From an uncultured Clostridia bacterium (GTDB lineage Bacteria; Bacillota; Clostridia; Christensenellales; Aristaeellaceae): DNA of 11,756 nucleotides. Of this stretch, positions 5,982 through 11,756 are shown piece by piece; within the stretch, counting starts at the first letter, position 1, and the number at the start of each line of letters is the position of its first letter. Below the pieces are notes generated by a model, which ran no database searches, was not told the DNA's origin, and saw nothing but the letters and a program-made list of their open reading frames with translations. The translations under genes and the position numbers were made by a program. The DNA lies in assembly GCA_934621505.1 (NCBI GenBank), contig CAKTUU010000049.1:1-11756 (forward strand). The letters are read 5' to 3'.

Positions 5982-6890
5982 TTATTTCATAAACAGAATC
6001 ATTCCCGCAAATGCCAGCACCGTTACCAGGGTCATCACCGACAGGCAGGAGGACAGATAGCTTTGCTCGCTGTCATCCTTGGCAAATACGGTAACCACAA
6101 AGGGCGCGGGCAGAATGAACAGCATCACCGCAGCGCTGATCTCCATGGTGCCGCCCATTACAAAACGGTTCAGCAGCAGGGTTACCGCCAGCATAACGCC
6201 GCAAATGACCATGCGGCACAGCACCGTAACGCCCACCTTGCCCCAGGCCACGCTGCGCAAGTCCAGTTCATACCCGATGGCCATCAGAATCAGGTAGCTG
6301 GTGGGCGCGGACATGTAGCTGAGAATGCGGGTAAACACAGCCCGCGCGCCGCTGGGCTCCATGGCCTTGTACAGGCCGGTCGCGCCAATCAGCAGGCCCA
6401 GAACCAGCGCCCAGATGGACGGAGAGGTCAGAGCTTCCTTCAGCTGGGCCTTAGGGCCCTTGGACTGTGAAAGCAGCACCTTATAAATGGTAAAAATAAA
6501 AAACACATTGCCAATTACCGGCATGGCCAGCGGAGCCAGATTGCCATACAGCATGGGGTACAGCGAAAAGCCCAGCATGCCGCCCTCAAAGCCCGTCATC
6601 AGATAGGGCACGGTTTTGCCCGGCAGGCGCAGCAGGCGCTGGGCCGCATAGCCCATTGCCAGCATCAGGCAGCTGGCGATAACCACCCACACCGGCATCC
6701 ACAGGTTGCGGGGAGAATAATCCACGCTGGCAAAGGCGGACAGGGCCGACGCAGGCAGGGTCAGGTTCGCCGCCACCTTTTTCAGCGTTGCAATTCCCTC
6801 CGGCTTTAGAATGCGGAAGCGACGGCAGAGATGGCCCAGCAAAATGGTTAGAAAGATAGGCAGCAACGTAGCAAGCATTTCCATATTCAT
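5982..6890 (-). CDS. AEC-family membrane transporter (auxin efflux carrier / Mem_trans)
   Basis: A 302-aa integral membrane protein with about 8-10 hydrophobic helices and the AEC (PF03547) organisation: an N-terminal half with LLPIFLTILLGHLCRR followed by a helix containing NLTLPASAL, a central hydrophilic loop (about residues 140-155, SKGPKAQLKEAL), and a C-terminal half with PTSYLILMAIGYELDL and AVMLFILPAPFVVTVFA. Bacterial members include malate permeases and suspected exporters of small carboxylates; most are uncharacterised. Two ATGs lie close together (6890, 6884); the first was taken, with a weak GGGAAAG about 11 nt upstream. It lies 21 nt after the regulator gene and 15 nt before the epimerase gene, so it is part of the operon. 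It may move an acidic substrate or by-product of the pathway; direction and cargo are unknown. Confidence 0.85.
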   Translation of the reverse strand: MNMEMLATLLPIFLTILLGHLCRRFRILKPEGIATLKKVAANLTLPASALSAFASVDYSPRNLWMPVWVVIASCLMLAMGYAAQRLLRLPGKTVPYLMTGFEGGMLGFSLYPMLYGNLAPLAMPVIGNVFFIFTIYKVLLSQSKGPKAQLKEALTSPSIWALVLGLLIGATGLYKAMEPSGARAVFTRILSYMSAPTSYLILMAIGYELDLRSVAWGKVGVTVLCRMVICGVMLAVTLLLNRFVMGGTMEISAAVMLFILPAPFVVTVFAKDDSEQSYLSSCLSVMTLVTVLAFAGMILFMK

Positions 6891-6911
6891 CGGTAAAAAC
6901 GCTTTCCCGGA

Positions 6912-7880
6912 TTACAGCCGGCGCTGATCCGCAATTTCCAAAAGCTGTTCAGCCAAAGGCTGAGTAATAAACAGGGCGTCCAGCAGGTTGGCCCGTATGG
7001 CGCCGTACACGGCTTTGGCCTTGGTGGAGCTGGCCGCCACGCACACCACGTCGCGCACATTGCGTATCTCCTCCAGAGTCAGGCCAATGAGCAGTTCCTT
7101 GTAGGTTCCCTCTATTTCGTAGCCGTTAATATCAAAAAAGTGGCCGCCCACATGGCCCACGCAGCCCAATTCCTGCAAGCGCGCCAACTTTTGCGGGCCC
7201 AGCACATCCTCCCAACTGCGGTCCTCAATGGATCCCACGCTGGTCAAAATTTTATCCGCCTTTCTGGCGTAGGACAGCGCCTCGGCGTTATCCGGTTTTT
7301 GCATCAGCTCCTGGTACTGTTCGCGGGTTTTGGCATACAGCGGAGCGTCCAGGGATAAGTACCTGGCCCCATAAATGCGGGAAAACCGGTAGCTGATTTC
7401 CAGGCTTTCCGACTTGACGGACGGCCAGATTTTATTGCCCATGATGGGCACCACCGTAAAGGGAATGTTGCTGTTGGAATCGAAGGAATCCACCACATGG
7501 GAGATGGTGTTGCCCCAGCTGATTCCCAGCACGGTATTTTCTTCCACAAGGCAGTTGATATAGAAAAAGGTCATTTTGCCCAGCGTGGTCAAAATGTCCT
7601 CCTTGGTCCAATGGTCCTGTACCTTCAAAACGCGCACGCTTTCCACGGAAAAGCGCGTTTTCAGGCTGTCCTCCAGGGCCAAATTCCGCTGCCACGGCTC
7701 ATTGATTTTCAAATCCACCACGCCGCTGGCACGAGCCTTCTTCAGCAGGCGTGAAATCGTGGACCGGGACAAAAACAGCCGCGAAGCAATGTCGGACTGG
7801 TTCATATCCGCATAATAATACAGATACGAAACAATGCTCATCAGTTCCTGTTCGTTGCGCTCCTTATTTTCCTGATCCAC
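6912..7880 (-). CDS. SorC-family transcriptional regulator with sugar-binding domain
   Basis: A 322-aa regulator of the SorC/DeoR-like group (relatives include SorC, LsrR, DeoR of Bacillus and CggR). The N-terminal HTH covers about residues 12-58, with MNQSDIASRLFLSRSTISRL as the recognition unit. The rest is the SorC sugar-binding domain (PF04198): LGISWGNTISHV (118-129), VGSIED (215-220), GHVGGHFFDINGYEI (242-256) and a C-terminal VCVAASSTKAKAVYGAIR segment. Such proteins usually sense a phosphorylated sugar made by the operon they control. Translation starts at GTG 7880, with GGGGAGGTG 5 nt upstream. It sits inside the catabolic operon, 20 nt after the propeller-like gene and 21 nt before the AEC gene, so autoregulation through the promoter upstream of the kinase is likely. 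Confidence 0.9.
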   Translation of the reverse strand: MDQENKERNEQELMSIVSYLYYYADMNQSDIASRLFLSRSTISRLLKKARASGVVDLKINEPWQRNLALEDSLKTRFSVESVRVLKVQDHWTKEDILTTLGKMTFFYINCLVEENTVLGISWGNTISHVVDSFDSNSNIPFTVVPIMGNKIWPSVKSESLEISYRFSRIYGARYLSLDAPLYAKTREQYQELMQKPDNAEALSYARKADKILTSVGSIEDRSWEDVLGPQKLARLQELGCVGHVGGHFFDINGYEIEGTYKELLIGLTLEEIRNVRDVVCVAASSTKAKAVYGAIRANLLDALFITQPLAEQLLEIADQRRL

Positions 7881-7900
7881 GATTTCACCTCCCCTATCCG

Positions 7901-8941
7901 TTAAAAACGATAAACAGCCGCCTCAAAAATCATGCGGTTGGCGCTCAGCAGCCAATCGCCATCGGGCGCATTCAGCAAAGCCAGATTGCTGGGGCCGGGG
8001 CCGGCCTCCAGCTGTTGGGCGGCGTACTGTCCCTGCGAGGCGTCCCAGCGAATCACAAACAGGTCCGCGGCCAGCTTGCGCGCGCCGCCAGCAAACACCT
8101 TTTCGCCATGAATCGTACCCGCAATAACGGCATGATAAAAATCATTCTCCACAGGATAGCTGTATACCTGCTGCCATTCATCGCCATTTTGACGGAAAAT
8201 GTGAAATTCATTTCCGTGGAAGGGCATCAGCACGGCCATTTCCTGCTTGCCATCGTCGTCCAGATCCGCCAGAGCGATATCGCTGACAGGCATATTCAGC
8301 AGCTGCCGCATCTGCCATTCGCCATCCGCCTTTTCCGGAGGCGTCCACACAAACACGCCCTCCCTGCTGGCGGTAAAGGCCACCTCGCGTCCCTGCCAAT
8401 GGCCCTTGCAAAAGCCGTGATTCATGTAAAAATCACCGGGCAACTGGGTCAGGGCAACCTGAACAGGCTTGGTCCAGTCGCTGTCCATTTTGCCTACATA
8501 CATATGGCCGGGCTTGGACCAGTCCGTCTTATCCACCTTTCCCCCATGCAGGCTGGCGGCAAAAATCCACCGGGTGCCGTCCGGGGCCAGCAGGGTATCA
8601 AAGCGGTGCAGAAAGTCCAGGGTGGCGATGGGCGTATGCTCAAAGCCATTGCCCGTGTAGCGGATATGCTCAATCACGCTGTCCTGACTGTCCACCATGG
8701 AATAGAAGCCGCGGGAGGCCAGAATGACCCCCTCGGTGAGGGGAACGACGGACATGGTGCCGCCGCCCCCTTCCCAGATGGGAATTTTCTGTTCAAAGTT
8801 TTTGCCCCGGAAGGCCTGCATGCTGCCGTTGCCCTCGCCGCCAAAGAACAGGCAGGGCTCGCCTTCCAGCATTACGCCCAGGGTCGCGTAGCATTTTTCA
8901 ATCTGCCCCAGACTGATTTTTTGCCATTCAAAATCTTTCAT
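7901..8941 (-). CDS. Conserved-looking protein of unknown function, beta-propeller-like (FG-GAP/VCBS-type repeat)
   Basis: I do not recognise a named family for this 346-aa protein. It has no signal peptide or membrane segment, so it is probably cytoplasmic. Aromatic-rich strand patterns repeat along its length (LFFGGEGNGSMQAF, VILASRGFYSMVD, WIFAASLHGGKV, VAFTASREGVFVW, MAVLMPFHGNEFHIF, KVFAGGARKLAADLFV), roughly one per 45-60 residues, which suggests a six- to seven-bladed propeller. DLDDDGKQE (226-234) fits the calcium-binding loop of FG-GAP/VCBS repeats. AAAGGA lies 8 nt before the ATG. It is 15 nt after ulaG and 20 nt before the SorC gene, so it is co-transcribed with the lactonase. A sugar-lactone or glycoside-acting enzyme, or a ligand-binding accessory, is possible, but no catalytic residues could be assigned. 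Confidence 0.75.
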   Translation of the reverse strand: MKDFEWQKISLGQIEKCYATLGVMLEGEPCLFFGGEGNGSMQAFRGKNFEQKIPIWEGGGGTMSVVPLTEGVILASRGFYSMVDSQDSVIEHIRYTGNGFEHTPIATLDFLHRFDTLLAPDGTRWIFAASLHGGKVDKTDWSKPGHMYVGKMDSDWTKPVQVALTQLPGDFYMNHGFCKGHWQGREVAFTASREGVFVWTPPEKADGEWQMRQLLNMPVSDIALADLDDDGKQEMAVLMPFHGNEFHIFRQNGDEWQQVYSYPVENDFYHAVIAGTIHGEKVFAGGARKLAADLFVIRWDASQGQYAAQQLEAGPGPSNLALLNAPDGDWLLSANRMIFEAAVYRF

Positions 8942-8956
8942 GAAGCAAATCCTTTC

Positions 8957-10021
8957 TTACAGCATGGAAATAAAGGGCAGATCCGGCTCTACGCTGAAAG
9001 CGTCGTCAAATCCCCGGGGATACATGTATTGCAGACGGTCCTTATCCATGGGCCAGGTAAACTTGCCGCCCACTTCCCAGATGAAGGGCTTAAAGCTGTA
9101 CTGCAAGCGATGCTTGCGCATGTTCCACAGCACCAGAATTTCGTAGGGATCAGCCTTGAAGTTGGTCCAGATATCATGGTGAATGGGAATGATGGTCTGG
9201 CAGCGCAGGCACTCGGCCATGCGCAGCATATCGATGGCGGTCAGCTTATCGGTCATGCCGCGGGGGTTTTCGCCAAAGGAGCCCAGGGCCACATCGATAT
9301 GGTGCTCGTTGCCGTGCTTGGCGTAGTAGTTGGAGTAGTGGGAATCGCCGCTGTGATACAGGGTGCCGGCCTTCATTTCAAACAGGTAGTTGACGGCGCG
9401 CACATCCATATCCTGGGGCATGGTGCCCTTCAGGGTGACTTCCGGGGGCACGGTTACCAGCTCGGTGCGGTCAAAGGATTCCAGAACCGTCAGGGTAACG
9501 TCCTTGATGGTCACGGTGTCGCCGGGGCGCACAACCGTGCAGCGTTCCTGAGGAACGCCCCAGCCCATCCACTTTTTCACGCAGTTTTCCGGGCCGATGA
9601 AGCGGCAGTCGGGGCAGTTTTGCAAAATGGCGGCGGCCACATGAATGTCCATATGGTCGGAATGGTCGTGGGTAGCCAGCAGGGCGTCCACGTTCTTCAT
9701 GGCAAAGGGATCGATGACGCAGGGCACGTTGCGCAGGTTGGGCTGAATCTTCTGGCAGCCGATCATCTTCATGTGCTGGTGGCCCTTTTTCATCAGGCCG
9801 TTGCCATGGGTCTGCTTGCCAGTGGAGCACCACAGGTCGGTCACCAGGTTGGTGCCCTGTTCGGTTTTCAGCCAGATGCCGGTGCAGCCCAGCCACCACA
9901 TGGCAAAGGTGCCCGGCTGAACCTGCTCCCGCTCAATCTCCTCATTCAGCCAGGTTCCCCATTCGGGGAAGGTGGACAGAATCCAGCTTTCACGGGAAAT
10001 TTCGTTTACATTGGTAGCCAT
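8957..10021 (-). CDS. ulaG: L-ascorbate-6-phosphate lactonase (UlaG, metallo-beta-lactamase fold)
   Basis: This 354-aa cytoplasmic metal-dependent lactonase opens L-ascorbate 6-phosphate to 3-keto-L-gulonate 6-phosphate. The match to Escherichia coli UlaG is strong and colinear at identical length: RESWILSTFPEWGTWLNEEI at the N-terminus, PGTFAMWWLGCTGIWLK, HSGDSHYSNYYAKHGNEH (223-240), ALGSFGENPRG and PYRGFDD-like PRGFDD near the end, closing with EPDLPF. The metal motif THDHSDH (117-123), Asp226 and the HHD triplet at 281-283 are present, so it should be active. GAGGG lies 7 nt before the ATG. It follows the kinase gene by 18 nt and precedes the propeller-like gene by 15 nt. No ulaABC phosphotransferase genes are seen; a kinase takes their place in the operon. 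A related ketolactone or lactone phosphate is an alternative substrate. Confidence 0.93.
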   Translation of the reverse strand: MATNVNEISRESWILSTFPEWGTWLNEEIEREQVQPGTFAMWWLGCTGIWLKTEQGTNLVTDLWCSTGKQTHGNGLMKKGHQHMKMIGCQKIQPNLRNVPCVIDPFAMKNVDALLATHDHSDHMDIHVAAAILQNCPDCRFIGPENCVKKWMGWGVPQERCTVVRPGDTVTIKDVTLTVLESFDRTELVTVPPEVTLKGTMPQDMDVRAVNYLFEMKAGTLYHSGDSHYSNYYAKHGNEHHIDVALGSFGENPRGMTDKLTAIDMLRMAECLRCQTIIPIHHDIWTNFKADPYEILVLWNMRKHRLQYSFKPFIWEVGGKFTWPMDKDRLQYMYPRGFDDAFSVEPDLPFISML

Positions 10022-10039
10022 TGTGCATCCCTCTTTCTT

Positions 10040-11536
10040 TTATAATACTGGGTTTAGTCTGCTTTGCATGGCGCAGGCGGCGCGGTACAGCGCCTCTGTT
10101 TGAGGCTTGTAATGGTTGGTGTAGAAGTCGGCCTCTTCCCCAATGGGGGTGATTCGGTCGGTGGTGTCAATCCGGCGGGTCTGATCAATCGCCGCCTGAT
10201 AGCTGCCGTACAGGCCCAGCGTAACGGCGGCGGAAATCCACGCGCCGCGGGCCGTGGCCTGCATGTGATGGCTGCGCAGCAGCGTGCGGTTGGTCATGCC
10301 GCTAAGGATTTGCAAATAGATATTGGAACGGGACAATCCCCCGGCCACAGCAATTTCTTTGGCGCTTTGGCACTGGCTTGGCAGCGCGTCGATGCTTTTG
10401 GCAATTTCCGCCGCGATGCCCTCGTACAAAGCGCGAATCATATCTCCCCGTTTGGAGCCAAGGCTGAACCCCCAGAAGCCCGCTCTGGCCTGCGGGTTCC
10501 AATCCCGGGAGCCGCAGCCCTGGAAATGGGGCACGGACAACAGGCAATGCGCACCGGCCGGTGTTTGCGCCGCAATGCGGTTTACCGCGTCAAAATCAGG
10601 CTGATCGCCCCAGTATTCCGGGAAATATTCCCGAATCAGCCAGTTGACGGCGGAAGCGGAAGCGATGATGTTCATTTCCTGGGTATACAGCCCCGGAACC
10701 GCCGCCACATTGCAGATGACATTGGAATTTTCCAGACAGGGCTTATCCACCAGCGAAATCACAAAGGACCCGGTGCCCGAGTTTACCTCGATGGTCTGGC
10801 TGTCCATCACACCCAGTCCCAGCGCCCCGCACTGCTGGTCGCCGCCCGCGGTAATAACGGGGATTCCGGCCTTCAAACCGGTTGCCCTGGCAAATTCAGG
10901 CGTAACGCCGCCCCGGATGCCGCCCTGGTCGCAAAGCTCGCACAGCTTGTTCCGGTCTATTTCCAGCAGGCGGCACATATCGTCGTTCCATTGCAGGGTG
11001 CGGATATCCATCAGCAGCGTCCGGCTGCCAAAGGTGCGGTCCGTTGCAAAGGTGCCCGTCATGGCGTGAATGATGTAATCCGGCACAATCATGGCCTTAT
11101 AGGCCTTTTGATACGCCTCGGGCCAGAAGCGCTTCATCCAGGTCAGCTTGGTTCCGGTAAACACGGTATTAACGGAAGCGCCGCAGGTCTGATAAATTCG
11201 CTGGTTGTGGGGCCGCAGGCTTTCGCAGATGGCGCTGTTGCGGGTATCCTGCCACATAATAAAGGGACACAGCGCCTCGCCCTGCCGGTCCACCAGCGTG
11301 GGCGTAGACCGAAAAGCGGTTACGGAAACCGCGTCCACAGGATATCTGGCGGCAATCCCGCGGCAAATCTGCACAGCGCCCCGGCGGTAAACCAGGGGAT
11401 CCTGCTCCATGGTATTCTTTTTCTGGTCAATCAGCAGAGGCGTCAGCACGGTTTCACAGGCGACCTCCCGCCCCTCCCGGTCGTACAGGATTCCGCGCAT
11501 GCTGGTGGTTCCTACATCTAATGACAGAATGTGCAA
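10040..11536 (-). CDS. FGGY-family carbohydrate kinase
   Basis: This 498-aa kinase should transfer the ATP gamma-phosphate to a sugar, polyol or related hydroxyl. The N-terminal FGGY domain starts with the phosphate loop LDVGTTSMRG (6-15) and contains MWQDTRN (94-100) and a near match to FGGY signature 1, FTGTKLTWMK (126-135). The C-terminal domain has the catalytic Asp in AGGDQQCGALG (Asp233), SGTGSF (253-258), the signature 2-like ALYEGIAAEIAKSID (369-383) and the ATP-binding VAGGLSRSNIYLQI (397-410). Start is TTG 11536, with GGAGG 8 nt upstream; no ATG exists at that end. It is the first gene of the - strand operon, followed by ulaG. Specificity cannot be assigned: the broad layout allows xylulose, ribulose, LsrK-like or other substrates. 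Context suggests it makes the phosphorylated substrate of UlaG. Confidence 0.9.
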   Translation of the reverse strand: MHILSLDVGTTSMRGILYDREGREVACETVLTPLLIDQKKNTMEQDPLVYRRGAVQICRGIAARYPVDAVSVTAFRSTPTLVDRQGEALCPFIMWQDTRNSAICESLRPHNQRIYQTCGASVNTVFTGTKLTWMKRFWPEAYQKAYKAMIVPDYIIHAMTGTFATDRTFGSRTLLMDIRTLQWNDDMCRLLEIDRNKLCELCDQGGIRGGVTPEFARATGLKAGIPVITAGGDQQCGALGLGVMDSQTIEVNSGTGSFVISLVDKPCLENSNVICNVAAVPGLYTQEMNIIASASAVNWLIREYFPEYWGDQPDFDAVNRIAAQTPAGAHCLLSVPHFQGCGSRDWNPQARAGFWGFSLGSKRGDMIRALYEGIAAEIAKSIDALPSQCQSAKEIAVAGGLSRSNIYLQILSGMTNRTLLRSHHMQATARGAWISAAVTLGLYGSYQAAIDQTRRIDTTDRITPIGEEADFYTNHYKPQTEALYRAACAMQSRLNPVL

Positions 11537-11582
11537 GGCTTTCCCTCCTTCGCAAACAAAAATCTAAAGTCCTTTTGTCCTT

Positions 11583-11611
11583 TTCATACCACGGTAAAAT
11601 AGAAATTTCAA
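11583..11611 (-). promoter_or_regulatory. Candidate sigma-A promoter of the kinase-ulaG operon
   Basis: On the - strand TTGAAA (complement of 11606-11611) and TATGAA (complement of 11583-11588) are separated by exactly 17 nt. Transcription would begin near 11576, giving a leader of about 40 nt before the TTG start of the kinase gene. The -10 is imperfect (4 of 6). Confidence 0.55.
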
Positions 11612-11625
11612 TACAAAGACAAGCC

Positions 11626-11675
11626 TTTGCACAGATTTTCAATCAAAAGCAAAGAAAAATGAGAATTTGTGCAAA
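11626..11675. promoter_or_regulatory. Inverted-repeat operator candidate between divergent promoters
   Basis: TTTGCACAGATTTTC at 11626-11640 is mirrored by GAGAATTTGTGCAAA at 11661-11675. The arms match at 13 of 15 positions, including an exact 8-bp TTTGCACA, with a 20-bp A-rich spacer. The pair sits between the -35 boxes of the two divergent promoters, so a bound regulator could act on both. The SorC or DeoR product of this window is the natural candidate; this is inferred from position. Confidence 0.5.
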
Positions 11676-11689
11676 AACTCTTTCTTCTG

Positions 11690-11718
11690 TTGACGATGAG
11701 GAACGGGGTATGTATGCT
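11690..11718 (+). promoter_or_regulatory. Candidate rightward promoter for a gene beyond the window
   Basis: TTGACG (11690-11695) and TATGCT (11713-11718) are 17 nt apart on the + strand. No open frame begins before the window ends at 11756, so the gene it serves lies outside. The remaining sequence after 11718 shows nothing else recognisable. Confidence 0.45.
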
Positions 11719-11756
11719 GGAATCAAGATAAGGCGTTTGTATAGAACGGCCAATTC

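Noticed and set aside
8957..10021. Beta-lactamase or RNase Z/J because of the metallo-beta-lactamase motif
   Set aside because: The whole length is colinear with UlaG, including regions outside the metal motif; there is no signal peptide and no RNase-specific domain.
7751..10045. A 764-codon open frame on the + strand opposite the propeller-like and ulaG genes
   Set aside because: It runs antisense to two genes with clear family motifs and ribosome binding sites. Its composition (His, Gln, Gly and Ala rich) is typical of a shadow of GC-rich codons, and it has no recognisable domain.
10064..11521. A 485-codon open frame on the + strand opposite the kinase gene
   Set aside because: It is fully antisense to the FGGY kinase, whose catalytic motifs are intact. 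The reverse-frame protein shows low-complexity shadow composition and no family signature.
1..11536. AI-2 (Lsr) uptake and processing locus
   Set aside because: An FGGY kinase, a SorC regulator and a two-permease ABC importer resemble lsrK/lsrR/lsrACDB, but there is no LsrF or LsrG, and UlaG and an AraD/UlaF epimerase point to sugar-acid catabolism.

Overview
The window looks like chromosomal DNA from a Gram-positive, gut-type Clostridia (Bacillota) bacterium. Genes have strong AGGAGG-like ribosome binding sites, frequent GTG/TTG starts and moderately GC-rich coding sequence, while intergenic stretches are AT-rich. This placement is an inference from style; no rRNA or other taxonomic marker is present. 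All protein calls come from motif and family recognition by eye.

Region 1 (1-3796, + strand) is the distal part of a sugar ABC importer operon: the last 24 codons of a probable substrate-binding protein, a terminator-like hairpin, permease 1 (better started at GTG 185 than ATG 134), a double-domain RbsA-type ATPase that overlaps permease 1 by 4 nt, permease 2, and a strong 18-bp terminator. Region 2 (3797-4043) has no intact gene. It holds what looks like the C-terminal stub of a decayed alpha/beta hydrolase and a hairpin between the two converging transcription units.

Region 3 (4044-11536, - strand) is a catabolic cluster, in transcription order: FGGY carbohydrate kinase (TTG start), UlaG-type L-ascorbate-6-phosphate lactonase, an unrecognised 346-aa beta-propeller-like protein, a SorC-family regulator (GTG start), an AEC-family membrane transporter, and an AraD/UlaF-type L-ribulose-5-phosphate 4-epimerase. 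Gaps between these six genes are only 15-21 nt, so they are probably one transcript. About 450 nt further on, past a palindrome-rich intergenic repeat (5072-5263) and an AT-rich regulatory-looking stretch, lies a DeoR-family regulator (TTG start at 4826). Region 4 (11537-11756) is a divergent promoter region: a sigma-A-like promoter faces the kinase, another faces out of the window to the right, and a 15-bp inverted repeat lies between them.

The most interesting reading is that the locus imports an ascorbate-like sugar acid or lactone through an ABC transporter and phosphorylates it with the FGGY kinase. The UlaG lactonase would then open the ring, and the pentose phosphate would leave through the UlaF-type epimerase as D-xylulose 5-phosphate. 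In the known enterobacterial pathway, uptake and phosphorylation are both done by the UlaABC phosphotransferase system. The decarboxylase (UlaD) and 3-epimerase (UlaE) steps are not in the window and would have to lie outside it, possibly behind the rightward promoter. The substrate is inferred and not proven.
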